Translations under genes and position numbers: made by a program
NCBI GenBank assembly: GCA_944321435.1
Contig: CALULH010000007.1
Coordinates: 1 to 64,000 of the forward strand
Reading direction: 5' to 3'
Source: an uncultured Coriobacteriaceae bacterium
GTDB lineage: Bacteria > Actinomycetota > Coriobacteriia > Coriobacteriales > Coriobacteriaceae
Length of the DNA: 64,000 bases
Notes under the pieces: generated by a model
What the model was told of the DNA's origin: nothing
What the model saw: only the letters and a program-made list of their open reading frames with translations
Database searches by the model: none
Part shown: positions 9,035 to 17,965 of the stretch, in pieces
Numbering within the stretch: the first letter of the stretch is position 1
Layout: each line of letters opens with the position of its first letter

Positions 9035-9064
9035 AACGCCGCCCTCCTGGGGGAGAGCGGCGTT
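9035..9064 (-). terminator. Hairpin at the end of the ech operon
   Basis: AACGCCGC (9035-9042) pairs with GCGGCGTT (9057-9064), 31 bases beyond the stop of echF. The T-tract is weak, so termination may be partial. Confidence 0.55.
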
Positions 9065-9094
9065 TTGCATGCGATCTATGTCGAAACCGAGTTC

Positions 9095-9649
9095 TTACTC
9101 GGCCTCGGCAGCGGGCTTGTCCGCAGGCTTGGCGTCGGCGGCGCCTTCGGCTGCCGCCTTGGCAGCAGCGGCCTTCTTGGCCGCAGCCTTCTTGCGGGCC
9201 TCGGCCACACGGGCCTCCTGCTCGGGCGTCAGCTTGGGCTTGGGCTTTGCAGCGGCGGCGCCGGCAGCCGCGCCAGCCGGCTTCTTGGCCGCAGGGGCGG
9301 GCATGTCCTTGTGTTCCTTGGTTACGTACAGCTCGGTCGTCGCCTCGGCCGGGTGCACGTCCATGGACAGGCAGTTCTTGGGGCACTCGTGCACGCAGTG
9401 GGCGCACTGGATGCAGCGGTACTGATCGATCGTCCAGTCACCGCCCTTGCGGTCCACGGTGATGGCGCCCACCGGGCAGGCGCGCTGGCACATGCCGCAG
9501 AGAATGCAGACGTCCATATCGTTGACCACATGGCCGCGCATGTTCGGGAAGAGCTTCTCGATATCGCGCTTCTCGTACGGGTACCTAACCGTTGCCGGCT
9601 TGCCGAACAGCGACCGCAGGGTCATCTTTCCCAGTTTAAAGCTTCCCAT
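9095..9649 (-). CDS. echF: Ech hydrogenase ferredoxin-like subunit EchF
   Basis: Polyferredoxin subunit that relays electrons between ferredoxin and the hydrogenase core. Two 4Fe-4S motifs are visible, CILCGMCQRACP (about residues 48-59) and CIQCAHCVHECP (about 78-89), followed by the usual TTELYVTKEH segment. The family normally ends near residue 115; here a roughly 70-residue tail of Ala, Lys, Pro and Glu follows (about 115-184). Start ATG 9649, seven bases after the large-subunit stop, so it is the last gene of the leftward ech operon. HyfH or MbhN homology is an alternative name, but operon order favours Ech. Confidence 0.92.
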   Translation of the reverse strand: MGSFKLGKMTLRSLFGKPATVRYPYEKRDIEKLFPNMRGHVVNDMDVCILCGMCQRACPVGAITVDRKGGDWTIDQYRCIQCAHCVHECPKNCLSMDVHPAEATTELYVTKEHKDMPAPAAKKPAGAAAGAAAAKPKPKLTPEQEARVAEARKKAAAKKAAAAKAAAEGAADAKPADKPAAEAE

Positions 9650-9655
9650 AGCGGC

Positions 9656-10750
9656 CTACCTTTCCGTGCAGCTGATGCAGGGGTCGATGGTGAGGATGAT
9701 CATCGGAACGTCGGCGACCTCGACGCCCTGCAGCGCGCGCACCATGCCCGCAAGGTTCTGCGAGGTGGGCGTGCGCATGCGGAAGCGCTCGATGTTCTTG
9801 GTGCCGTTGCCGCGCACGTAGTAGAACGCCTCGCCGCGCGGCTGCTCGATGAGCACGTGGGACTGGCCGCCGTCAGGCGGGAGCACCTTGGGGCCGGGCT
9901 TCTTGCCGATGCCGTCGTGCGGGATCTTGGCCACGAGCTCCTTGATGATGTCGATGGACTGGTAGACCTCGGCGCAACGCACCTTGCAGCGGCCGTAGCA
10001 GTCGCACTCGTTGGAGATGATGGGCTCAAAGTGGTCCAGGTCGCCGTACGCGTCGAAGCCGGTGGTGCGCATGTCGTGCTCGATGCCGGACGCCTTGGCG
10101 AACGGGCCCACCATGGACAGCTCCATGGCGTCCTCGAAGGAGATGTAGCCCACGCCGCACAGGCGGCTCTTGACCGACGAGTCGTTCATCATGGTGTCGA
10201 CGATCTCGCGGTAGTCGCGCTTGAGGGTGTCGAGCTTCTCGCAGATAGCCTTGAGCTCGGAGTCGTCGATATCGTGCGCCATGCCGCCCACGATCACGAT
10301 CGACAGGATGATGCGGGCGCCGCAGGTGCGCTGGAAGATGTCCAGGATGGTCTCGCGCAGGCGCCAGCAGTGGTTGAACAGGCTCTCGAAGCCGAAGGCG
10401 TCGGCGAGAAGGCCGAGCCACAGCAGGTGCGAGTGGATGCGGCTGAGCTCCTCCAGGATGGCGCGCAGGTACTGGGCGCGACGGGGGATCTCGAGGCCCA
10501 GCAGCTTCTCAGTGGCGCTGGCGTAGCCGTAGCCGTGGCCAAAGCTGCAGATGCCGCACACGCGCTCGGCGATGTAGACGAACTGGTTGTAGTCGCGCGT
10601 CTCGACGAGCTTCTCGAGACCGCGGTGCACGAAGCCGATCTGCGGGATGGCCTCGATGACGTGCTCGTCCTCGACCACCAGGTCAAGGTGCACCGGCTCC
10701 GGCAGCACCGGGTGCTGCGGGCCGAAGGGGAGAATGGTCTTACGTGCCAT
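9656..10750 (-). CDS. echE: [NiFe] hydrogenase large subunit EchE (group 4)
   Basis: Catalytic subunit binding the NiFe(CN)2CO site; it reduces protons with ferredoxin electrons or the reverse, coupled to ion translocation. Both Cys pairs are present: RVCGICSFGH (Cys65, Cys68) and DPCISCTER (Cys358, Cys361), so this is a true hydrogenase and not the complex I homologue that lacks them. The protein ends at CTER with no C-terminal extension, so maturation proteolysis is not expected, as I recall for EchE. It lies between echD (2-base gap) and echF. Nickel insertion (hyp) genes are not in the window. Confidence 0.95.
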   Translation of the reverse strand: MARKTILPFGPQHPVLPEPVHLDLVVEDEHVIEAIPQIGFVHRGLEKLVETRDYNQFVYIAERVCGICSFGHGYGYASATEKLLGLEIPRRAQYLRAILEELSRIHSHLLWLGLLADAFGFESLFNHCWRLRETILDIFQRTCGARIILSIVIVGGMAHDIDDSELKAICEKLDTLKRDYREIVDTMMNDSSVKSRLCGVGYISFEDAMELSMVGPFAKASGIEHDMRTTGFDAYGDLDHFEPIISNECDCYGRCKVRCAEVYQSIDIIKELVAKIPHDGIGKKPGPKVLPPDGGQSHVLIEQPRGEAFYYVRGNGTKNIERFRMRTPTSQNLAGMVRALQGVEVADVPMIILTIDPCISCTER

Positions 10751-10752
10751 AC

Positions 10753-11379
10753 TTACTCACCGTCCTTCTGGGCGGCCTTCTTAGCCGCCTGGGCGGCCAG
10801 GGCAGCGCGCACCTTAGCTGCCTTCTCGGGATCCATGGCGGCGAGCTTGGCCTCCATCTTCTTGGCGCGCTCCTCCTCGGTGAGCGCAGCGGGCTTGGCA
10901 GCGGGCTTCTCGGCTGCGCCGTCGCCGGCAGCCGCCTTGGCGGCGGCTTCCTTGGCGGCCTTTGCCGCCTTGGCAGCGGCGGCAGCCTTGACCTTGGCCG
11001 CCTTCTCGCGCGCGGCCTTCTGCTCGGGCGAGATGATGGCCATGGGCGCGTCGATGCCCACGTTGAAAAAGTGCCCGCCAAAATCCAGCTGCATGTTCAC
11101 GAAGTTCACGCCGTAGAGGTCGTGAGCCTCGTTCTCATAGGAGAACGCCGCGAAGTACAGGCCCTGGATGGACGGCACCTCGGACTCCTCGGTGATCCCG
11201 TTGACCACCAGGTTCAGCGCGTTGTCGTTCACCACGTCGTAGAAGGTGTAGACCAGGTCCATGCCGGCCTCGGGCTTCTCGGCGAAGAGCTGCACAAAGC
11301 GCAGGCCCTCGTGCTTGAGCGACTGCACGCGGGTGAGCAGGTCGCCCAGGGGGCACTCCACAAACTCAACGGTGTACAT
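10753..11379 (-). CDS. echD: Ech hydrogenase subunit EchD (complex I 30-kDa-like)
   Basis: Homologue of NuoC that packs against the large subunit in the peripheral arm. Residues about 1-120 include LRFVQLFAEKP, the GLYFAAFSYENEAHDLYG segment typical of the family and NVGIDAPMAII. From about residue 122 the protein becomes a low-complexity Ala/Lys/Glu tail to residue 208, unlike the short family members. Its ATG at 11379 overlaps the TAA of echC by one base, giving tight coupling. The tail composition closely resembles that of EchF. Confidence 0.9.
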   Translation of the reverse strand: MYTVEFVECPLGDLLTRVQSLKHEGLRFVQLFAEKPEAGMDLVYTFYDVVNDNALNLVVNGITEESEVPSIQGLYFAAFSYENEAHDLYGVNFVNMQLDFGGHFFNVGIDAPMAIISPEQKAAREKAAKVKAAAAAKAAKAAKEAAAKAAAGDGAAEKPAAKPAALTEEERAKKMEAKLAAMDPEKAAKVRAALAAQAAKKAAQKDGE

Positions 11380-11822
11380 TAGCCCCTCCCCTTCTCGGCC
11401 TTCATCTTCTTGGCCTTCTCGTCCAAGATGTCGACGGCCTTCAGCACGGCGTCGATGATGGTCTCGGGGCGCACGGCGCAGCCCGGGGCGTACACGTCCA
11501 CCGGAATGGCCTTGTCAACGCCGCCGATCACGTTGTAGCAGTCGCGGAAGACGCCGCCGGTGCAGGCGCAGATGCCGCAGGCCACGACAACCTTGGGCTC
11601 GAGCATCTGGTCGTAGATCTCCTTGACCACGTTGATGTTCTGATGGTTCACCGAACCCGTCACGAGGAAGATGTCCGCGTGCTTGGGGTTGCCGGTGTTG
11701 ATGATGCCGAAGCGCTCGATGTCGTACAACGGCATCATGCTGTCGAGCACCTCGATGTCGCACCCGTTGCAGCTCGACCCATCGTAATGGATGAGCCAGG
11801 GTGACTTGGAAGAATAACCCAT
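11379..11822 (-). CDS. echC: Ech hydrogenase small subunit EchC
   Basis: Electron-transfer small subunit related to NuoB, holding the proximal 4Fe-4S cluster beside the NiFe site. Likely ligands are Cys18 and Cys21 (SSCNGCD), Cys85 in ACGICACTGG and Cys115 in APGCAVRPE. Extra Cys82 and Cys87 are also present. Length 147 residues is normal for the group 4 small subunit. It is preceded by echAB (13-base gap) and overlaps echD by one base. Confidence 0.93.
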   Translation of the reverse strand: MGYSSKSPWLIHYDGSSCNGCDIEVLDSMMPLYDIERFGIINTGNPKHADIFLVTGSVNHQNINVVKEIYDQMLEPKVVVACGICACTGGVFRDCYNVIGGVDKAIPVDVYAPGCAVRPETIIDAVLKAVDILDEKAKKMKAEKGRG

Positions 11823-11835
11823 GTTGCGGCTCCCT

Positions 11836-14697
11836 TTAGATGAACGGGGTGATGAGGACGAGGAACAGGTTGACGACGCCCATGACGAGCGCCACCAGCC
11901 ACGCGGACTTGAGGCAGGTCTGCCACTTCACGCGGGCGAAGTTGTTGTCGATCCAGACCTCCAGGAACCAGGTCACGGCCATGACGGCGAGCGCGATGAC
12001 GATGGAGACCGGGTCGGACCACACGAAGAACATGCCCACCCACAGCAGGAACAGGACCGTCTCGCACCAGTGCATGATGTCCACCTTGGCCAGCGTGCGG
12101 CCGCTCATCTCGGTGGTGATGCCCTTCACGATCTCCTGGTGCGCATGGTGGCTGTAGGAGAGGTCGAAGGGGCTCTTGCGGAGCTTGATGGTGAGGATGA
12201 ACAGCAGGCCCAGGAATATGGGGATGTTGGTCCAGATGATGGGCGCGTCAAGACGCAGCAGGCTGGCCGTGTCGAAGGACTGGGTGGCCACGAAGAAGCC
12301 CACGGACATGATGAGGAGCATGGGCTCGTAGGACATGACCTGCAGGCACTCGCGGTCGGCGCCGGTGTCGGCGTACGGGGAGCGCGCGGAGTACGCGGCG
12401 ATGATCACGAAGAGCGTGGCCAGCGTCACCAGGAAGATGGTCATCAGCAGGTTGGAGCCGGAGATGAACATGCCGCCGGCGATGATGGCGAAGATGAGCG
12501 CGCAGGTAACGTACGCCTCGTCAACCTGGTTGACGGAGACCTGCTCCTTGGAGAGGAGCTTGCGCATGTCGTAGTAGGGCTGCAGGATGCGCGGACCCAC
12601 GCGGCCCTGCATGTGGGCGGAGATCTTGCGGTCGAGGCCGTCGAGCAGGCAGCCGATCACCGGCGCGCAGATGGCGAAGATCACGATGCCCAGCAGCAGG
12701 CCCCACAGGTCGGGACCGACGAGCAGCACCTCGCGGTCGACCATGAAGGTGCCGCCGGCCAGGAAGCCGGGGTTCAGCACGATGGAGGCGCCGAAGGCGA
12801 TCACCAGCACGCCCAGGCAGACGACGGTGCCCACGTTGGACAGGACGTTCTCGCCGAAGACGTCCTCCAAGTACCAATTGCGCTTGGTGGAGGTCATCTT
12901 GCGCTCCATGGAGCCCAGGTAGGTGCGGTCGTCGCTCTGGACGGTGGCACCGGCCAGGTAGACGCCCACGCGGCGCTTGTGGGCGCGGCCGAAGGGCGTG
13001 AGGAGCACGATGGCGATGAACGCGACGATGACCACCATGATGAGCATGTTGTCAACGCCGATGAACTGCGGGTTGGAGTTGAAGACGCCCACCAGGTACG
13101 GCGAGACGACGCCCAGCGAGATAGCCGGGAGGCCCAGGCAGCAGCCCAGGAGGCACAGGGCGATGAAGCCGATGGCGACCCACTCGCTGCGGTGCACGCC
13201 TTTCTCGACGTTCTCGGCCTTCTGCGAGACGCCGGAGAGCTTGCCGATCCACTTGGCCCAGAAGAAGAACGTGGCGGCAGAGCCGAAGGCCAAAAGGATC
13301 AGGAACAGCACGTTGCCCGTCTCGGCGAAGGACACGAGCGTGGCCCACTTGGAGATGAGCATGCCGAACGGCGCCACGAACATGCCCAGGATGCCGAGCA
13401 TCATGAAGCGGGTGAGGTGCGGCAGGCGGCTGAAGAGGCCGTCCATGTCCTCGATGTTGCGGGAGCCGATGCGATGCTCCACCGTGCCGACGCACAGGAA
13501 CAGGATCGACTTGGAAACCGTGTGGAAGATGATCAGGAAGATGGCCGCCCACGTGGCCTCGGCGGTGCCCACGCCGGCACATGCGGCGATGAGGCCCAGG
13601 TTGGCGATGGTGGAGTAGGCCAGAACGCGCTTGGCGTTGCTCTGGCTGATGGCCATGAACGAGCAGAGCACGAAGGTGATGCCGCCGATGGTGACCACCA
13701 TGGCGGAAGCAGCCGGGAAGACCGCGTAGAGCGGGGCCAGCTTGACCAGCAGGAACACGCCGGCCTTAACCATGGTGGAGGAGTGCAGCAGCGCCGAGGT
13801 GGGCGTAGGGGCCACCATGGCGCCGAGCAGCCAGGTGTGGAACGGCATCTGCGCGGCCTTGGTGAGGCCAGCCACCGAAAGCAGGATCACCGGGAAGATG
13901 AGCAGCGGGGCGGCGATGGTCTCGCCCAGGGCGATAAGCGCCGCGAGGCTCATGGGAATGCCGCTGAGGTGGATGATGAGCAGCGCCGCGAGGAAGGCGA
14001 TGCCGCCGATCATGTTGAGGTTGATCTGGCGGAAGGAGTTCTTGATGGCCTCGGGCGTGCGCGTGTAGCCGATCATGAGGAAGGAGCACGTGGTGGTGAT
14101 CTCCCAGCCGGTGAACATCCACTCCAGGTTGTCGGAGAGCACGATCACGAACATGGCCGCAAGGAACAGGAACATGAGCGCCGAGAAGAAGTGACGGCGA
14201 TCAGGCGCGTCGGCAGGCTCGTGGTGCTGGAAGTCGCGCATGTAGCCGAGGGCGTACACGCAGATGGCGCTGCCCACCAGGCCCACGATAAGCACCATGA
14301 TGACCGACAGCTGGTCCAGGTACAGCGGCTGCTCCAGCATGTGCTCGGCACCCTCGGAAAGCGTCATGTTGGCGAAGACCACGACGCCTATCGTTTGGAT
14401 AAGACCGAGTACCAGGGCGATGCGGTTCTTATACCGCACCGCGAACCACAGGATGACCGCGCACAGCACGATGTCGACCGCGGTCATAACCCACGACACG
14501 GCATACGTGATCTCCTGCGGCAAGCCGAAGTACGTGAGACCGCCCGCCATGTACGTGACGGCGAACACCACCGACGCCACGCCGATAACCACTGCGGCGG
14601 CCGAGGTTATCACGCGGCGCGCCGAGTCGCTTCGGAACAGCATCAGCAGGACTGCCGTGACAAGCGGCGCAGCGACGAGAAACGCTATGAGTCCCAT
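11836..14697 (-). CDS. echAB: Fused Ech hydrogenase membrane subunits EchA-EchB
   Basis: One 953-residue membrane protein carrying the ion-pumping module. Residues 1 to about 650 match EchA, a NuoL/MrpD-type antiporter subunit with the Glu in TGWEITTTCSF, Lys in LTKAAQMPFHTWL and Lys in FHTVSKSILFL. Residues about 650-953 match EchB, the NuoH-like anchor, with RVGPRILQPYYD and the acidic SARSPYADTGADREC loop. Separate EchA and EchB are about 640 and 300 residues, so both seem complete. The frame is open throughout. Start ATG 14697 is preceded by GGGGGAG. It is the first gene of the operon. Confidence 0.88.
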   Translation of the reverse strand: MGLIAFLVAAPLVTAVLLMLFRSDSARRVITSAAAVVIGVASVVFAVTYMAGGLTYFGLPQEITYAVSWVMTAVDIVLCAVILWFAVRYKNRIALVLGLIQTIGVVVFANMTLSEGAEHMLEQPLYLDQLSVIMVLIVGLVGSAICVYALGYMRDFQHHEPADAPDRRHFFSALMFLFLAAMFVIVLSDNLEWMFTGWEITTTCSFLMIGYTRTPEAIKNSFRQINLNMIGGIAFLAALLIIHLSGIPMSLAALIALGETIAAPLLIFPVILLSVAGLTKAAQMPFHTWLLGAMVAPTPTSALLHSSTMVKAGVFLLVKLAPLYAVFPAASAMVVTIGGITFVLCSFMAISQSNAKRVLAYSTIANLGLIAACAGVGTAEATWAAIFLIIFHTVSKSILFLCVGTVEHRIGSRNIEDMDGLFSRLPHLTRFMMLGILGMFVAPFGMLISKWATLVSFAETGNVLFLILLAFGSAATFFFWAKWIGKLSGVSQKAENVEKGVHRSEWVAIGFIALCLLGCCLGLPAISLGVVSPYLVGVFNSNPQFIGVDNMLIMVVIVAFIAIVLLTPFGRAHKRRVGVYLAGATVQSDDRTYLGSMERKMTSTKRNWYLEDVFGENVLSNVGTVVCLGVLVIAFGASIVLNPGFLAGGTFMVDREVLLVGPDLWGLLLGIVIFAICAPVIGCLLDGLDRKISAHMQGRVGPRILQPYYDMRKLLSKEQVSVNQVDEAYVTCALIFAIIAGGMFISGSNLLMTIFLVTLATLFVIIAAYSARSPYADTGADRECLQVMSYEPMLLIMSVGFFVATQSFDTASLLRLDAPIIWTNIPIFLGLLFILTIKLRKSPFDLSYSHHAHQEIVKGITTEMSGRTLAKVDIMHWCETVLFLLWVGMFFVWSDPVSIVIALAVMAVTWFLEVWIDNNFARVKWQTCLKSAWLVALVMGVVNLFLVLITPFI

Positions 14698-15016
14698 GCT
14701 CTCCCCCTCTGTTGACAGAGACCGATACGTTAGCGATATACCGTCTTTTATGCAAAACACAGAATCGCCATTCAGTGTATGAATTTTACACCGCGGCGGC
14801 GTATCGGGGTGCGACAAGATGCATCCAGGCAGCGACATGCGGGCAGTGCCGCATGCCGGCGGGCGCGCCGTTCGTCGGGAAAACGGAGCCGTTCGTTTTC
14901 CGCCCGCGCCGCCGGTCGGTTTGCCGTCCGGGCCCGCCTTGGTCCGGCCGTACCGTATGGCCGGACCAAGGTTCTGCAAGAGAGGCTCGCGCCTCGGGAT
15001 CGGAAAGGAGAGTGAT
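14698..15016. promoter_or_regulatory. Divergent control region between echAB and the permease gene
   Basis: No gene in these 319 bases, from which two operons diverge. On the minus strand TTGCAT, 17 bases, TAACGT (upstream of echAB) is a possible weak promoter. Toward the permease, CTTGGTCCGGCC-type arms at 14937-14949 and 14959-14971 form a 13-bp perfect hairpin about 45 bases before the permease start, a possible leader structure. I recognise no known riboswitch. Confidence 0.45.
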
Positions 15017-16495
15017 ATGGCGGACTCTGCCAAGGTGGCAACCACCGCGGAGCGGGGCGGTATGAAAAAGACCCTCTCGCTCTGGAACTTCTTCACCATC
15101 GGCTTCGGCGCCATCATCGGAACCGGATGGGTGCTGCAGGTGGGTGACTGGATGGTCGTGGGCGGCGGCCCCGTCCCGGCCATGATCGCGTTCTTGCTGG
15201 GCGCGATCTTCCTCGTGCCCATCGGCGCGGTTTTCGGCGAGCTCACGGCAGCCATCCCCATTTCGGGCGGCATTGTGGAGTACGTTGACCGCACGTTCGG
15301 CCGCGTCCCGTCCTACATCACGGGCTGGCTGCTCGCGCTCGGCAACGGCATCCTCTGCCCGTGGGAGGCCATCGCCATCTCGACGCTGCTCTCCGACATG
15401 TTCGGCACCATCCCGGGGCTCGAGTGGCTCCGCGCCGTCGAGCTCTACGAGATCCTCGGCGCAAAGGTCTACCTGTTCCCGACCATCATCTCGCTCGGAT
15501 TCGCGGCGTACGTGATCTTCCTCAACTTCCGCGGCGCCTCGTCCGCGGCCAAGCTGCAGGCGTTCCTCACCAAGGCGCTGCTCTGCGGCATGCTCCTGGC
15601 CATGGGCATCTCCATCTTCACCGGCTCACCCTCCAACGCCCTGTTCAACGGCGAGGTGTTCTCGCAGGTGACCAACGCCGGCGGCGGCGTCGAGGCAACC
15701 GGCGCCACCGACATCTTCGGCGGCATCCTGTCGGTGCTCCTGCTCACCCCGTTCTTCTACGCGGGCTTCGACACCATTCCCCAGCAGGCCGAGGAGGCCG
15801 CGGAGGGCCTCAACTGGAACAAGTTCGGCAAGATCATCTCGCTTGCGCTGCTTGCCGCCGGTGGCTTCTACGTGGTGTGCATCTACTCGTTCGGCACCAT
15901 CATCGACTGGCACACGTTCGTCGAGTCCCCGGTGCCCGCGCTCGCATGCCTCAAGAACATAAACTTCATCTTCTACATCATCATGCTCTGCATCGCCACG
16001 CTCGGCCCCATGGGCCCCATGAACTCCTTCTACGGGGCCACGAGCCGCATCATGCTCGCCATGGGCCGCAAGGGCCAGCTGCCCGAGCAGTTCGCCGAGG
16101 TGGACGAGAAGTCCGGCGCGCCCAAGCTCGCCTGCATCGTGCTCGCGGTGATCACGCTCGTCGGCCCGTTCATGGGCAAGAACATGCTCATCCCGCTCAC
16201 CAAGGTCTCGGCGCTCGCCTTCATCTTCTCGTGCACCATGGTGGCGCTCGCCTGCCTCAAGATGCGCTTCACCGAGCCCGACCTGCCGCGCCCCTACAAG
16301 GTCCCCGGCGGCAAGTTCGGCATCGGGCTCGCGGTTGCGGCCGGCCTCGTGATCATCGCGCTTATCGTGCTGCCCATCACCTCGGAGTCCCTCGACCTCA
16401 CCGGCTGGGCCATCGTGATCGGCTGGCTGGTCCTCGGCCTCATCCTCATGGCGGTCACGAACAGCCGCAAGAAGGCAAAGGCGCAGCTCAGCTGA
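15017..16495 (+). CDS. Amino acid permease, APC superfamily
   Basis: Multi-pass transporter of 492 residues with about 12 hydrophobic segments. The first helix holds the APC substrate-binding break IGFGAIIGTGW, and the sequence continues with the PVPAMIAFLLGAIF and FGELTAAIPISGGIVEYVDR signatures of amino acid antiporters and symporters. Start ATG 15017 has AAAGGAG six bases upstream. The amidohydrolase gene follows 95 bases downstream on the same strand, so the pair probably imports and then hydrolyses one compound. Substrate unknown. Confidence 0.88.
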   Translation: MADSAKVATTAERGGMKKTLSLWNFFTIGFGAIIGTGWVLQVGDWMVVGGGPVPAMIAFLLGAIFLVPIGAVFGELTAAIPISGGIVEYVDRTFGRVPSYITGWLLALGNGILCPWEAIAISTLLSDMFGTIPGLEWLRAVELYEILGAKVYLFPTIISLGFAAYVIFLNFRGASSAAKLQAFLTKALLCGMLLAMGISIFTGSPSNALFNGEVFSQVTNAGGGVEATGATDIFGGILSVLLLTPFFYAGFDTIPQQAEEAAEGLNWNKFGKIISLALLAAGGFYVVCIYSFGTIIDWHTFVESPVPALACLKNINFIFYIIMLCIATLGPMGPMNSFYGATSRIMLAMGRKGQLPEQFAEVDEKSGAPKLACIVLAVITLVGPFMGKNMLIPLTKVSALAFIFSCTMVALACLKMRFTEPDLPRPYKVPGGKFGIGLAVAAGLVIIALIVLPITSESLDLTGWAIVIGWLVLGLILMAVTNSRKKAKAQLS

Positions 16496-16500
16496 CGCCA

Positions 16501-16528
16501 GCCGGGCCGCTTCCCGCGGCGGCCCGGC
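16501..16528 (+). other. Intercistronic GC-rich stem
   Basis: GCCGGGCCGC (16501-16510) pairs perfectly with GCGGCCCGGC (16519-16528) around an 8-base loop, just after the permease stop. There is no T-tract, so it is more likely an mRNA-stability or partial-termination element between permease and amidohydrolase than a full terminator. Confidence 0.5.
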
Positions 16529-16590
16529 ACCCCCCATCAGACGCGACGGGGCCGACAGGAGGCCCCGGGCAATTCCATCAAGGAGGAACC

Positions 16591-17874
16591 ATGAGCAAGA
16601 AGTACGCGATCGTAGGCGGCAAGCTCGTCGACGGCACCGGCGCCGAGCCCATCGAGAACTCGACCGTCCTCGTGGGCGAGGATGGCAAGATTCTCTACGT
16701 GGGCAAGCATGAGGACGTCCCCGCCGACCAGGGCTTCGAGGTCATCGACGCCACCGGCAAGACCGTCATGCCCGGCCTTATCGACACCCACCTGCACTTC
16801 TCGGGCAACCTCACCGACGACGACACCGACTGGGTCATGCAGCCGCTGCTGGAGAAGCAGGCCGTGGCCGTCAAGCAGGCCTACGACTGCCTCACCCACG
16901 GCCTCACCACCGTCTGCGAGATCGGCCGCTTCGGCATCCACGTGCGCGACTGCGTGAACAACGGCGTGTTCCCCGGCCCGCGCATCTACGCAACGGGCCT
17001 GGGCTTCTGCCGCACCGCCGGCCACGGTGACTCCCACCACTGCAGCCAGCTGGAGAACAAAGAGTCCCATCCGTGGGGCGATCAGGTCGACGGTCCGTGG
17101 GACCTGCGCAAGGCCGTGCGCCGTCGCCTGCGCGAGAACCCCGACGCCATCAAGATCTGGGCAACCGGCGGCGGCATCTGGCGCTGGGACTCCGGCCGTG
17201 ACCAGCACTACTGCGCCGAGGAGATCAAGGCCGTGGTCGACGAGGCCAAGATGGTGGGCATCCCGGTGTGGAGCCACTGCTACAACTCGCACTCCGCTGC
17301 CTACGACTCGGTCCGCTTTGGCTGCGAGCAGCTGATCCACGGCTTCGACATCGACGAGCGCACCATGGACCTCATGGCCGAGCAGGGAACCTTCTTCACC
17401 CCCACCATCGGCTTCCTGCCCACCTGGTACAGCACCTACCCGCCGGTCTACGTGCCCGAGATCCACGACAAGTACGAGGGCACGCTCGTCGAGAAGGAGC
17501 TGCAGCGCAACTACGACTGCCTGCGCGAGGCCAAGAAGCGCGGCGTGATCTTCACCATCGGCTCCGACTCGTTCAGCTTCGTGACCCCCTACGGCTACGT
17601 CACCATCGACGAGATGTACGACTTCGTCGACAAGGTCGGCATCTCCCCGCTCGAGACCATCACCTGCGCCACCCTGAACGGCGCCAAGATGGCCCACTGC
17701 GACGACGAGACCGGCTCGCTCGAGGCCGGCAAGTTCGCTGACCTGCTCATCGTCAACGGCGACCCCGCGAAGAACATCCACGACCTCACGCCCGAGAACA
17801 TGGACGTGATCATGAAGGACGGCAACATCGTGGTGTCCGGCACCTTCGGCGAGCGCAACAAGTACTCCGCATAA
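16591..17874 (+). CDS. Amidohydrolase family metal-dependent hydrolase
   Basis: Cytoplasmic TIM-barrel hydrolase of 427 residues in the imidazolonepropionase/Xaa-Pro dipeptidase-like branch. Visible metal-site elements are DTHLHF at the end of strand 1 (about residues 63-68), KIWATGGG as the probable carboxylated-Lys strand, SHCYN and HGFDID as the two later His sites, and the late Asp in TIGSDSF. The C-terminus GKFADLLIVNGDPAKNI is the family's closing beta sandwich. AAGGAGG precedes the ATG 16591. It lies with an amino-acid permease and upstream of a LytS/LytTR pair. The exact substrate is unknown. Confidence 0.87.
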   Translation: MSKKYAIVGGKLVDGTGAEPIENSTVLVGEDGKILYVGKHEDVPADQGFEVIDATGKTVMPGLIDTHLHFSGNLTDDDTDWVMQPLLEKQAVAVKQAYDCLTHGLTTVCEIGRFGIHVRDCVNNGVFPGPRIYATGLGFCRTAGHGDSHHCSQLENKESHPWGDQVDGPWDLRKAVRRRLRENPDAIKIWATGGGIWRWDSGRDQHYCAEEIKAVVDEAKMVGIPVWSHCYNSHSAAYDSVRFGCEQLIHGFDIDERTMDLMAEQGTFFTPTIGFLPTWYSTYPPVYVPEIHDKYEGTLVEKELQRNYDCLREAKKRGVIFTIGSDSFSFVTPYGYVTIDEMYDFVDKVGISPLETITCATLNGAKMAHCDDETGSLEAGKFADLLIVNGDPAKNIHDLTPENMDVIMKDGNIVVSGTFGERNKYSA

Positions 17875-17897
17875 CGCGCCATCTCTCAGCGTGGCTC

Positions 17898-17931
17898 GCA
17901 GCGTCCCGTCCTACGGGGCGCTGCGGCCGTT
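17898..17931 (+). terminator. Terminator after the amidohydrolase gene
   Basis: GCAGCG (17898-17903) pairs with CGCTGC (17919-17924), with a further CCGT/ACGG inner pairing, followed by GGCCGTTTT. Confidence 0.65.
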
Positions 17932-17940
17932 TTCCTTGCG

Positions 17941-17946
17941 TATAAT
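17941..17946 (+). promoter_or_regulatory. Probable -10 element of the kinase gene
   Basis: A perfect TATAAT stands at 17941-17946 without a good -35 hexamer at the usual distance. Transcription from it would begin near 17953, which argues against translation from the ATG at 17949 and makes the following hairpin part of a 5' leader. Confidence 0.5.
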
Positions 17947-17965
17947 GGGTGGCCGCCCATGGAGT

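Larger units (their letters stand above)
8749..9094. other. Intergenic region with large inverted repeat
   Basis: No gene seen in these 346 bases. They hold the promoter side of the aldo/keto reductase gene, the 37-bp perfect inverted repeat at 8937-9014 and the hairpin at the end of the ech operon. Confidence 0.7.

Noticed and set aside
11821..14715. Very long plus-strand open frame opposite the echAB gene
   Set aside because: It is the antisense shadow of a G+C-rich membrane-protein gene, with His/Glu/Asp-rich composition and no recognisable domain.
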